A stretch of DNA of 35,352 bases from NCBI GenBank assembly GCA_021737425.1, contig JAIPDZ010000009.1, positions 1 to 35,352 on the forward strand, given 5' to 3'. This document shows positions 1-6,712 of the stretch, piece by piece (position 1 is the first letter of the stretch; each line of letters opens with the position of its first letter). Position numbers and translations under genes: made by a program. Source of the DNA: Deltaproteobacteria bacterium (lineage in GTDB: Bacteria; Desulfobacterota; DSM-4660; Desulfatiglandales; Desulfatiglandaceae). The notes under the pieces are model-generated. The model did no database searches. It saw only the letters and a program-made list of their open reading frames with translations, and was not told the origin of the DNA.

Positions 1-882
1 AAAAAGGGCGTGTTTGTGTTTGCCGGAGATCACGGGGTTATGGACGAAGGGGTAAGCCCTTATCCCCAGGCCGTCACCGGATTGATGGTCCGCAATTTTC
101 TAACGGGTGGAGCCGGGATCAACGTGCTGGCCAGGGCTGCCGGGGCCCGGGTGAAGGTCATCGATATCGGGATGAAGGAGGATATCGGGGATGCGCCGGG
201 CCTGGTGAGGCGGAATGTCAGGCGGGGCACCCGGAATATGGTCAAGGGTCCGGCCATGACCCGGAAGGAGACCGAAGCCGCCATGGATGTGGGGGTGGAG
301 ATGGCGGAGCAGGCCTTTGAAACCGGGATGGGCATGGTGGCCACAGGAGAGATGGGCATCGGGAATACCACGCCCTCCTCAGCCTTATTGAGTGCGCTTC
401 TTCCCGCTGATGTGGAGGCCATGACCGGAAGAGGCACCGGTCTGGACGATGCGGGCCTCCAGCATAAGACGGATGTGATACGCAGAGCCCTTGAGGTGAA
501 TGCCCACTCCCTGGAGGATCCCCTTTCCACCCTCTCAGCCTTGGGGGGTCTGGAGATCGCCGGGATATGCGGATTGTGTATAGGGGGAGCCGCAAGGCGG
601 ATGGTGGTGGTGGTGGACGGGTTCATTTCCACGGCCGGGGCCTTGGTGGCCATGCGCCTCAATCCGAAGGTAAAGGATTATTTGATATTTTCACATCTGT
701 CTTCTGAGAAGGGACACCAGCCCTTTTTCGAAAAGGAAGGGATTCGTCCGCTTCTCGATCTGGATCTCAGGCTGGGGGAAGGGACAGGTGCGGCCCTGGC
801 CATGCAGATTATTGAAAACAGTATCCGTATTTACAGGGAAATGGCCACTTTTGAAGAGGCGGGCATAACCCCAGGCGCATAG
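1..882 (+). CDS. cobT: Nicotinate-nucleotide--dimethylbenzimidazole phosphoribosyltransferase, 5'-truncated by window edge
   Basis: CobT transfers phosphoribose from nicotinate mononucleotide to the lower-ligand base (classically 5,6-dimethylbenzimidazole), giving the alpha-ribazole phosphate of the cobalamin tail. The reading frame is open from base 1, so the gene begins upstream; about 80 N-terminal residues are missing compared with the usual ~350. Visible family motifs are FAGDHGV near the start, GEMGIGNTTPSSA in the middle, and the C-terminal SHLSSEKGH followed by LGEGTGAA, which carries the catalytic glutamate of the family. It ends with TAG. cobS follows 26 bases later on the same strand, so the two probably form part of a cobamide operon. 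The GTG at position 10 is an internal codon, not a start. Confidence 0.95.
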   Translation, partial: KKGVFVFAGDHGVMDEGVSPYPQAVTGLMVRNFLTGGAGINVLARAAGARVKVIDIGMKEDIGDAPGLVRRNVRRGTRNMVKGPAMTRKETEAAMDVGVEMAEQAFETGMGMVATGEMGIGNTTPSSALLSALLPADVEAMTGRGTGLDDAGLQHKTDVIRRALEVNAHSLEDPLSTLSALGGLEIAGICGLCIGGAARRMVVVVDGFISTAGALVAMRLNPKVKDYLIFSHLSSEKGHQPFFEKEGIRPLLDLDLRLGEGTGAALAMQIIENSIRIYREMATFEEAGITPGA

Positions 883-908
883 GGCCAAGAAAGGAATCCC
901 TTCATATT

Positions 909-1715
909 ATGATCGGATCTACCCATAAGAGGGCGCTCAAGGCATTGGGCACGGCGCTGCGGACCTTGACCATCATCCCTTGCGGCCGCAGTGGGGAGGA
1001 TGACTTCGGATCATCGCTTATGTGGTTTCCGTTTGTGGGGACCGTTCTGGGTCTGATCCTCTACGCCATAGGATGGATGTGGATGAGGTTGCCCTTTCCC
1101 CCATGGCCTGCCCTGGCGGCACTACTCATGATGGGGGCGGAGATCTGGTTGACCCGGGGGCTTCATCTGGACGGTCTGGCGGACTGGGCTGATTCCATCG
1201 GGGGGGGTGGGGAGCGGCTAAGGCGTCTCGCCATCATGAAAGACACTTCGGTGGGGGCCTTCGGGATCCTGGCATTGATCCTCGTACTCCTGGGGAAATG
1301 GATTGCCTTTGAGAGACTGCTCTGTTCGGGCACCGTTATTTGGGTCGTGCCTGTGTTTTGTCTGTCCAGGGCCGTGATGGCGGTCCTGCTGATGGCGCTT
1401 CCCTATGCCCGGGCAGAGGGAGGTATGGGCAAACCGTTTGTCACCACCGTCGCCCCTATCCGGCGGACTCCGGTATATGGGGTGACGTTGGCGGTCTGTC
1501 TACTGTTTGGTCCTTTGGGGGTATCGCTGGGTATAGCAGGATATCTTCAGGCCGCCCTGTTCAAGACCCGCATGAAACATGTATTCGGGGGCATCACCGG
1601 CGATCTTTTGGGTACGGCCAACGAAATGGTAGAGCTCACCTTTTTGGTCCTGTTGGCCGTGCCCGGAAAGGGCCTCCTGGTGTATACGGGCTGGAATTGG
1701 CTCTTTACTTGTTGA
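909..1715 (+). CDS. cobS: Adenosylcobinamide-GDP ribazoletransferase (cobalamin synthase)
   Basis: CobS joins the activated corrinoid (adenosylcobinamide-GDP) to alpha-ribazole (phosphate), the final step of cobamide assembly at the inner membrane. The 268-residue product has the normal length and several hydrophobic membrane segments. It carries the family signature HLDGLADWADSIGG at about residues 91-105, and KDTSVGAFG shortly after. The ATG at 909 is preceded by an AAAGGAA element about 13 bases upstream, rather far for a ribosome site. It lies directly downstream of cobT. Its last 11 bases overlap the end of the convergent nitrilase-family gene. A cobamide supply fits the corrinoid-dependent MttB-type genes that follow, although cob genes are common without them. 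Confidence 0.95.
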   Translation: MIGSTHKRALKALGTALRTLTIIPCGRSGEDDFGSSLMWFPFVGTVLGLILYAIGWMWMRLPFPPWPALAALLMMGAEIWLTRGLHLDGLADWADSIGGGGERLRRLAIMKDTSVGAFGILALILVLLGKWIAFERLLCSGTVIWVVPVFCLSRAVMAVLLMALPYARAEGGMGKPFVTTVAPIRRTPVYGVTLAVCLLFGPLGVSLGIAGYLQAALFKTRMKHVFGGITGDLLGTANEMVELTFLVLLAVPGKGLLVYTGWNWLFTC

Positions 1716-2673
1716 TCCGTAGGAGGGCTCCGCTCTTTGACAAATGCTCCAACCTGGGTTTTTCGTACAGGATCTTTTGAAGTTCCCGGTGGGTAAAATA
1801 GGGATCGTCGTCCCGCAGATAGGGGAGCAGGATCTTCTTCTGTCTGAGCACGTCTCTGGAGATATTGGTGGAGATGACCTGCTCATCATATAAAGGCGCC
1901 TTGACCATGGGTTTCCCGAAGGGATTGATAATTTCGCTCCCGCCCCAAAAGTGAAACACCTCTTCATGCAAGCGGGATGCGGAAGGCCCTGTTGGGGCCA
2001 TGGAAGCCGTTTCCGCGGCCAGAATGGAGCGTCGTTCCTGCCATCGTTCTTCTCCCACCCGATTGACACAGATGTTGTAAATACCGAAGATGCGGGAGTA
2101 AAACTTATTGATGATCCCCCAGCTTTCAATATTGGAGAACTCGCTCCCCATGGAGCCCTGGGAGGAATTGAACATGGAGACAAACACGTCGGCCTTCTGG
2201 ACCACCCCGAGATACGGGAGGGAAGGATGCCACAGGTCATTGCATATAAATACGGCGATGGTGAAATCCTTCAGTTTGAAGACCGGGACATGCTTTCCGG
2301 AGGCAAAATATTTTCGTTCCTCGAATACGCCGTAATTGGGGAGATTCAGTTTCCTGTGGGCGTACTGGATCTTCCCGTCCACAGCCACCAGGGCCGAGTT
2401 GTAAAAATTCATGGCCGGGCTCTCTTCAATGAACCCGATCACGGCCGCGGTCCCGCGGGTGGCCTCTGCCAGGGCCTTGACCTCGGGTGAATCCATGCGA
2501 AGGGCCACTTCATGGTACCGTTGGCCTACAAAATACCCGGTAAGGGCGAGTTCCGGAAAGGCCACCAGTTGAGCCCCCTGGTCGGCGGCCTCCCGGATTT
2601 TGGAGATGACATCCTCCAGATTGTCCCTGAGGTCCAACAACTTTGGATTTGTCTGATAGGCGAAGACTTTCAT
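1705..2673 (-). CDS. Carbon-nitrogen hydrolase (nitrilase superfamily)
   Basis: This 322-residue protein belongs to the nitrilase/amidase superfamily, which hydrolyses amide or nitrile C-N bonds through a Glu-Lys-Cys triad. The triad is visible: E41 in FPELALTGYF, K108 in HRKLNLPNYGVFEE, and C144 in FICNDLWHP. The C144 context resembles the NAD-synthetase-amidase and beta-ureidopropionase-like branches, but the substrate cannot be told. A C-terminal stretch of about 60 residues goes beyond the core fold. It is the last minus-strand gene of the MttB cluster but is separated from MttB-like 1 by a repeat island. The start codon follows a dispersed repeat by 5 bases, and no clear ribosome-binding site is seen. 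Its 3' end overlaps cobS. Family call is firm; role in the cluster is inferred. Confidence 0.85.
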   Translation of the reverse strand: MKVFAYQTNPKLLDLRDNLEDVISKIREAADQGAQLVAFPELALTGYFVGQRYHEVALRMDSPEVKALAEATRGTAAVIGFIEESPAMNFYNSALVAVDGKIQYAHRKLNLPNYGVFEERKYFASGKHVPVFKLKDFTIAVFICNDLWHPSLPYLGVVQKADVFVSMFNSSQGSMGSEFSNIESWGIINKFYSRIFGIYNICVNRVGEERWQERRSILAAETASMAPTGPSASRLHEEVFHFWGGSEIINPFGKPMVKAPLYDEQVISTNISRDVLRQKKILLPYLRDDDPYFTHRELQKILYEKPRLEHLSKSGALLRINK

Positions 2674-2678
2674 ATTCG

Positions 2679-2750
2679 TAACCGTTTAGGCCTCTGAAAC
2701 GGGGTTCCAGGCCATGAGGGGGTCGTTATTTGGACACGCTACGTTAATAC
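2679..2750 (+). repeat. Dispersed intergenic repeat, copy A
   Basis: First of four copies in the window. It begins GTAACCGTTTAGGCCTC and ends GCTACGTTAATAC. Its first half forms a hairpin with arms CCGTTT and AAACGG around AGGCCTCTG. The left end lies 5 bases upstream of the nitrilase-family start codon, which is read leftward. Other copies are at 10288-10354, 12376-12460 and 30431-30498. Confidence 0.85.
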
Positions 2751-2763
2751 CCCTATTCTAATA

Positions 2764-2946
2764 TTAGCTCACGGGCAATGTCATTAACTTAAGCAAGATT
2801 CCATGACTTCGATTCGTCACCCCGGCGAAAGCCGGGGTCCAGAGGTATTTGAAAAGACTGGATTCCGGGTCAAGCCCGGAATGACGTTTGGACTTACGGG
2901 TAAGGTGATTGAGGCTTAAGTTAATGCCATTGAGCTTACGGGTGCA
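2764..2946. repeat. MITE-like palindromic element
   Basis: This is a nested inverted-repeat element. The outer arms share CATTAACTTAAGC (2782-2794) and its reverse complement (2914-2926), with AGCTCA/TGAGCT further out. The inner arms are 2816-2842 and 2858-2885. Each inner arm is itself a hairpin, one with an 8-bp stem closed by a GAAA loop, the other with an 8-bp stem ATTCCGGG/CCCGGAAT. Translated, it gives the SGLDPES and WTPAFAGVT peptides known from intergenic repeats in many proteobacterial genomes. The 62-codon open frame across it continues in frame from the TAG stop of MttB-like 1 and is not considered a gene. No transposase is present. Confidence 0.8.
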
Positions 2947-2952
2947 AATCAA

Positions 2953-4131
2953 CTAATATAGAAAGCATTTCCCGGTATTTTTGAGGGTGTGATCGTCTCT
3001 CATGTAGTTGGCCTGACTGCTGTTCCGGGCGATTACCTCGAATCCTTCCGGGTCATACGGGTCCAGTTCAAAGTCCGGGGCCTGGTCCGCCGTGGTTTTC
3101 TCACACAGTTCGATATGCCTTTTGAGTTTTCCGATGGAAAAGGAGATCAATTCCTTGAGAAAACCAAAGGAATGCCGCATCTGGTGAAAGCCGTATTTTT
3201 TCATTAACGCAAAGCCCGCCACGGCCTCTTCCTCGGCCTTTTTATTGGGGCTTTCCTGGCTCGTAGTGCATGCGGTTTGGATGGAAGGAATATCCAGCTT
3301 CCGGTTGATCTTTTCCTGGAGCAGGTTGGCCACGTTGTGGGATACCAGCCCCAGGTCCACCGCGTAGTTTTTCTGGATATTGGCGATGGAAGGGAGCCCC
3401 GCATGCACCACCGTAATCCCGGGATTGATCAACTGGGCCAGGGTGATGCCGAATAATCCTTCGGCATGGGTCAGGGTCAGCAGTCCGGACATGGAATAGG
3501 GTCCTGACAGGCCTGCCATGGGCATGGTGGAGACGTAGATGGGGATCCCCTTTTTGACACATGAAAAAAAGGCGGGCATCATACTCTCGATGATGTTGAG
3601 CGGGCTGTTGATAATGGAAAACTGGACCGTCAATTTTCCCCTGGTATGGTGAACCTCCTCTGCGCGCGCGATCCCTTCATCCGTGACCGCCGCCACATAG
3701 ATGGGTTTATCACAGTGTTCAATGATGGTATCGATGACTTTCACTTCCTGGCCTTTCAACAGGACCCCCCGGGCCATGAAGTGAATCACATCCGTATCAT
3801 TGACCGTTTTGGCGATTTCGGCCAGATGGTCAAAGGTGGGGGGCACCAGTTCACCGCTCTCGTCATCGTATACAAAGGGGGCGGTCCCGCCCACCCCAAA
3901 GGAATTGTCCGGTATCCAGTACTGGTCCCTCTTGGGTGTGGTCCCCAGGGCCTGTTCCACCAGCGGTCTTAATACGTGAATATGACCGGTGGCTTCATCA
4001 AAGGCGGCCATGCCCGTGTCTTCAAATACCTGTCTGACCTCAGGGGAGACACATTTAACCCCTACTTCCTCCAAGACCCTGAGGGCATCATCATGTATCT
4101 GGTCCAAAAGCTCATGTTGTTCTATATCCAT
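2953..4131 (-). CDS. MttB-superfamily methyltransferase 1 (non-pyrrolysine, short form)
   Basis: The protein resembles the trimethylamine:corrinoid methyltransferase family (MTTB). Members move a methyl group from a quaternary or tertiary amine to a corrinoid protein; non-pyrrolysine relatives include the glycine-betaine enzyme MtgB. Family signs are the N-terminal DALRVLEEVGVKC, GVGGTAPFVYDDESG, STMPMAGLSGPYSMSG, THAEGLFGITLAQLINPG and the late DDHTL. It has no internal amber codon. The stop is TAG, but read-through would only enter the MITE-like repeat. At about 392 residues it ends soon after DDHTL, shorter than the usual 470-490. The start chosen is ATG 4131, with GAGG nine bases upstream. 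ATG 4146 and TTG 4185 are alternatives. It pairs with the paralogue at 8267-9484. Substrate unknown. Confidence 0.85.
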   Translation of the reverse strand: MDIEQHELLDQIHDDALRVLEEVGVKCVSPEVRQVFEDTGMAAFDEATGHIHVLRPLVEQALGTTPKRDQYWIPDNSFGVGGTAPFVYDDESGELVPPTFDHLAEIAKTVNDTDVIHFMARGVLLKGQEVKVIDTIIEHCDKPIYVAAVTDEGIARAEEVHHTRGKLTVQFSIINSPLNIIESMMPAFFSCVKKGIPIYVSTMPMAGLSGPYSMSGLLTLTHAEGLFGITLAQLINPGITVVHAGLPSIANIQKNYAVDLGLVSHNVANLLQEKINRKLDIPSIQTACTTSQESPNKKAEEEAVAGFALMKKYGFHQMRHSFGFLKELISFSIGKLKRHIELCEKTTADQAPDFELDPYDPEGFEVIARNSSQANYMRDDHTLKNTGKCFLY

Positions 4132-4221
4132 ATCCGTATACCTCATTGTTTTAAGACAGGACTTCCAGCATCCTTTGGTTTGCAAAAAAACTTAATTCCC
4201 TGTTGATCCTGTCCAATGTTT

Positions 4222-5070
4222 TCAGATTCTCACCTGCATCCCATCGTGGCTGAACTGCATGTGGTCCAACCGGTTCGCTATCTCCCGGTAATCCTCATAC
4301 GTCCGGTTCCAGTACTCCTCCAAGTGAACAAAAAGGACCTGTTTCGCACCTATCTTCCGGGCCAGGGAAACGGTCTGTTCAAAGGTGTAGAGGGTCCTGC
4401 GGGATATGTGATCAGGCGGGTAGGTAAAGCCGTGCTTGAGCCCGTCTTCGAACATCCCCGGTTGAATGACCAGCAAATCGGCATCCTGGACTTCCTTTCT
4501 GTCTTCCGGAAACGGTTTGATGTCACACGGCGCATACACCATTTTGCGCCCGTCCTTTTCAAACACGTGGACAAAAGAAACCTGGGACCCCCGATCCACC
4601 GGTATGGCGGTAAGGCGGGTCCGGCCTATGGTGATCCGTTCCTCAAAGGGGATGGACTCCACAAACCCCTGCTGTTCGTAAAACCCGATGAGCGGACCGT
4701 ATATGGATCGAACATCCGTTAGCCGATCCCGCAGGATCCGAGGGAGCACCAGTCGGATTCGCTTGTGTTCATAGGCCCTCCAGGTACGGAAGTCGAGGCT
4801 GATCTGTTCCACCACCCTGAATCCTTCAATATGATCCGGGTCCAGGTGGGTAAACAACAGGTGATCCACCTGTTCAATCCGTTCCCGGTTGAGCTGAAGC
4901 GCAATCTCCGCCGGCGTATCAATGAGGAGATTTTCGTCATGCAGAAAGGAGGAAGGGCCGGTCCTTTCATAAGGCCGGCCCTTGCGTCTTGCCTCTTCAC
5001 AAACCCGGCACTTACAGAGCGGTTTGGGGATGACCATGCATCCTCCTGAACCGAGGATCGTCAACTCCAC
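4222..5070 (-). CDS. Metallo-beta-lactamase-fold hydrolase with Cys-rich N-terminus (PhnP/PqqB-like)
   Basis: This 282-residue soluble protein starts with a beta strand and GSGG loop (LTILGSGG). A cysteine group follows (C11, C19, C21, C24), as in PhnP/PqqB-like members where such cysteines bind a structural zinc. Then come LLIDTPAE and the metal-site region LLFTHLDPDHIEG at residues 71-83. The usual HxHxDH reads H75-x-D77-x-D79-H80, so the second histidine is aspartate. Further candidate metal ligands are D213 in YAPCDIKPF and the late LFVHLEEYW. The start is GTG, with GAGG eight bases upstream. Family members cleave phosphodiesters, RNA or cyclic esters; nothing here fixes the substrate. 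It sits between the FAD oxidoreductase and MttB-like 1, same strand. Confidence 0.8.
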   Translation of the reverse strand: MELTILGSGGCMVIPKPLCKCRVCEEARRKGRPYERTGPSSFLHDENLLIDTPAEIALQLNRERIEQVDHLLFTHLDPDHIEGFRVVEQISLDFRTWRAYEHKRIRLVLPRILRDRLTDVRSIYGPLIGFYEQQGFVESIPFEERITIGRTRLTAIPVDRGSQVSFVHVFEKDGRKMVYAPCDIKPFPEDRKEVQDADLLVIQPGMFEDGLKHGFTYPPDHISRRTLYTFEQTVSLARKIGAKQVLFVHLEEYWNRTYEDYREIANRLDHMQFSHDGMQVRI

Positions 5071-5121
5071 CGCGCTGGCCTCATTTCGTTCCCACCTTTT
5101 CGGAATAATCGCTTTTCAGCC

Positions 5122-5141
5122 GGAGCCGCATGTGCGGTTCC
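5122..5141. other. Short hairpin between oxidoreductase and hydrolase genes
   Basis: An 8-bp stem (GGAGCCGC with GCGGTTCC, one G-T wobble) closes a 4-base ATGT loop in the 86-base gap after the FAD-oxidoreductase stop codon. No T-run follows on either strand, so it is not a standard Rho-independent terminator. It could tune message decay or translation of the next gene; this is inference. Confidence 0.4.
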
Positions 5142-5156
5142 CACCTCAACAGGAAC

Positions 5157-6488
5157 TCAGCTCCATGGAAACGGGCTGTGGGACACCGGGTGGAGTTCGC
5201 CCTTTTCGTACCGGTCAAACCGGAAGGGTTTGAGCAGGGCCTGCTCCTTTCCCAAGACCTCTTCGGCCACCAGTTGGCCCACACCGATCATCTTGTACCC
5301 GTGGTTGGAGTCCAGGATCATGTAACAGTTCTGCTTCATGACATCGAAAATGGGAAAGCTGTCCGGGGTAAAGCAGCCCAGTCCTCCGGACGGTTCATTC
5401 TTGTACAGGTGGTACTTATCCTCATACCGCTTCTGGCAATGGGCCAGGGCCGAGGTCCACATGTGAACGAACTCGGGGGTTACGGTATAATCGGGAGAGT
5501 CGATCCCATAGGGATCCACCTGGATATCGCCTTCCACAATATAGGGGGCCGCTCCCCCCTGGACCCCGCCGAAACCGAAGTCGGGCTTATAGTAGATGCC
5601 CCACATTTCATCGGTAATCAAGGAGCCGTCCTCACTGGAGAACAGAGGGGCCACTGAATCCACATGGATCACCGGGGGCATGTTCCCCTGATTGTCCATG
5701 GCGTATTCGGGCTCCACGCCCAGGACCCCTTCCACGAGACACCAGTAGGTCCACATCTGATTCCCGGTATGGATCTTTCCGTCCGGGCCCTTGATGTCGA
5801 TCTGGTTAGGCAGTCCCAGCATGTCCCAGAAGGACTTGGCCCAGGGACCCGGGGCGGCAATGACCCAGTCGCACTGGATGTCGCCCTTGGACGTTTCCAC
5901 TGCGGTGACCGAGTCTTTATCGGTTTTGAGGCCGGTGACTTCCACCCCGCTGAGGATACGCACCCCCTCGGCCTCGGCCTTGTCGGCCAGCCGGTACAGG
6001 GATTTCATCTGGTTGGCATATCCCCCCTTTTTCTCATGCAGTACCGAGGTGATCGCCCGGGCCTGCCAGTCATGGAAGATATTCTCCCGCATGTAGTCGA
6101 GGCATTCTTTTTCTCCCTCCACAAACAGGGAGTCATACCCGATGGCCTTTTGCTGTTTGTAGATCTCGGCCACGTCCTCATGCATGGGTTCAGGGGAAAT
6201 CTGCATGTACCCCACCGGATGATACCCGTATTTTTCCTGATCCTCCTCCCATATGGCCACACTGTGGGCCATGAGTTCCCGCATGGCCGGCTGAAAATAG
6301 TTGTTGCGGATGACCCCGCAGGCGATACCCGAGGCCCCGGCCCCGATGGCGGTCTTGTCTATGACCAGGACATCCTTGCCCGAGCCGTCCCCCCGTTCCT
6401 TGAGGGCCTTTCCCAGGTGCCAGGCGGTGCTGAGGCCGTGGATTCCGGCCCCAATAATGATATATTTACAATGCGTAGGAAACGACAT
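5157..6488 (-). CDS. FAD-dependent oxidoreductase of the DAO / sarcosine-dimethylglycine oxidase family
   Basis: The 443-residue protein has the DAO-type fold that oxidises amines such as sarcosine, dimethylglycine, glycine or D-amino acids. The ADP-binding glycine motif GAGIHG is at residues 13-18, the second strand ends VLVIDK, and GAGASG follows. The late motifs GCFTPDSFPIFD and HGYKMIGVGQLVAEEVLG are typical of the family. A tryptophan- and acid-rich insertion (about residues 240-330) sets it apart from small sarcosine oxidases. The start is ATG 6488, with AGGGAG about 6 bases before it. In this cluster a natural guess is oxidation of an N-methyl amine made or released by the MttB-like proteins, but the substrate is not shown by the sequence. 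Confidence 0.85.
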   Translation of the reverse strand: MSFPTHCKYIIIGAGIHGLSTAWHLGKALKERGDGSGKDVLVIDKTAIGAGASGIACGVIRNNYFQPAMRELMAHSVAIWEEDQEKYGYHPVGYMQISPEPMHEDVAEIYKQQKAIGYDSLFVEGEKECLDYMRENIFHDWQARAITSVLHEKKGGYANQMKSLYRLADKAEAEGVRILSGVEVTGLKTDKDSVTAVETSKGDIQCDWVIAAPGPWAKSFWDMLGLPNQIDIKGPDGKIHTGNQMWTYWCLVEGVLGVEPEYAMDNQGNMPPVIHVDSVAPLFSSEDGSLITDEMWGIYYKPDFGFGGVQGGAAPYIVEGDIQVDPYGIDSPDYTVTPEFVHMWTSALAHCQKRYEDKYHLYKNEPSGGLGCFTPDSFPIFDVMKQNCYMILDSNHGYKMIGVGQLVAEEVLGKEQALLKPFRFDRYEKGELHPVSHSPFPWS

Positions 6489-6579
6489 GGAATTCTCCCT
6501 TCATCTTTTTAGATTCTTACCACATATTTTCTACGAAAGAGATGACAACGTTATTAACCTCTTTGATCCACTGTGCCAA

Positions 6580-6631
6580 AGGTGTCAGGTTTCGGGTGTC
6601 AGGGATAGTTCTTTACTGAAACCTGACACCT
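6580..6631. repeat. Long perfect inverted repeat
   Basis: AGGTGTCAGGTTTC (6580-6593) is repeated as its exact reverse complement at 6618-6631, with a 24-base loop that contains a further partial copy (GGTGTCAGGG). It lies in the 224-base gap between the synthetase-like and FAD-oxidoreductase genes. No U-tract follows on either strand. It resembles mobile intergenic palindromes more than a terminator. Confidence 0.75.
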
Positions 6632-6712
6632 GAATACTGCCGACGTATATGGTCACAGCCTTTAGGGCTGCATTGGCGAATGCAATTATGTGAAACCTTG
6701 AACGGCTGCCCC

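Noticed and set aside
2764-2952. 62-codon open frame in frame with the TAG of MttB-like 1, as possible pyrrolysine read-through
   Set aside because: The extension encodes only the MITE-like repeat, the paralogue ends at the same place with TAA, and TAG is an ordinary stop in cobT, efp, parA and rarA.
5122-5141. Hairpin resembling the tip of group II intron domain V (GAGCCG...CGGTTC)
   Set aside because: It is a single short stem without the bulge, the second half of domain V or a reverse transcriptase nearby.
6580-6631. Rho-independent terminator
   Set aside because: No T-run follows the stem on either strand, and the loop is 24 bases.
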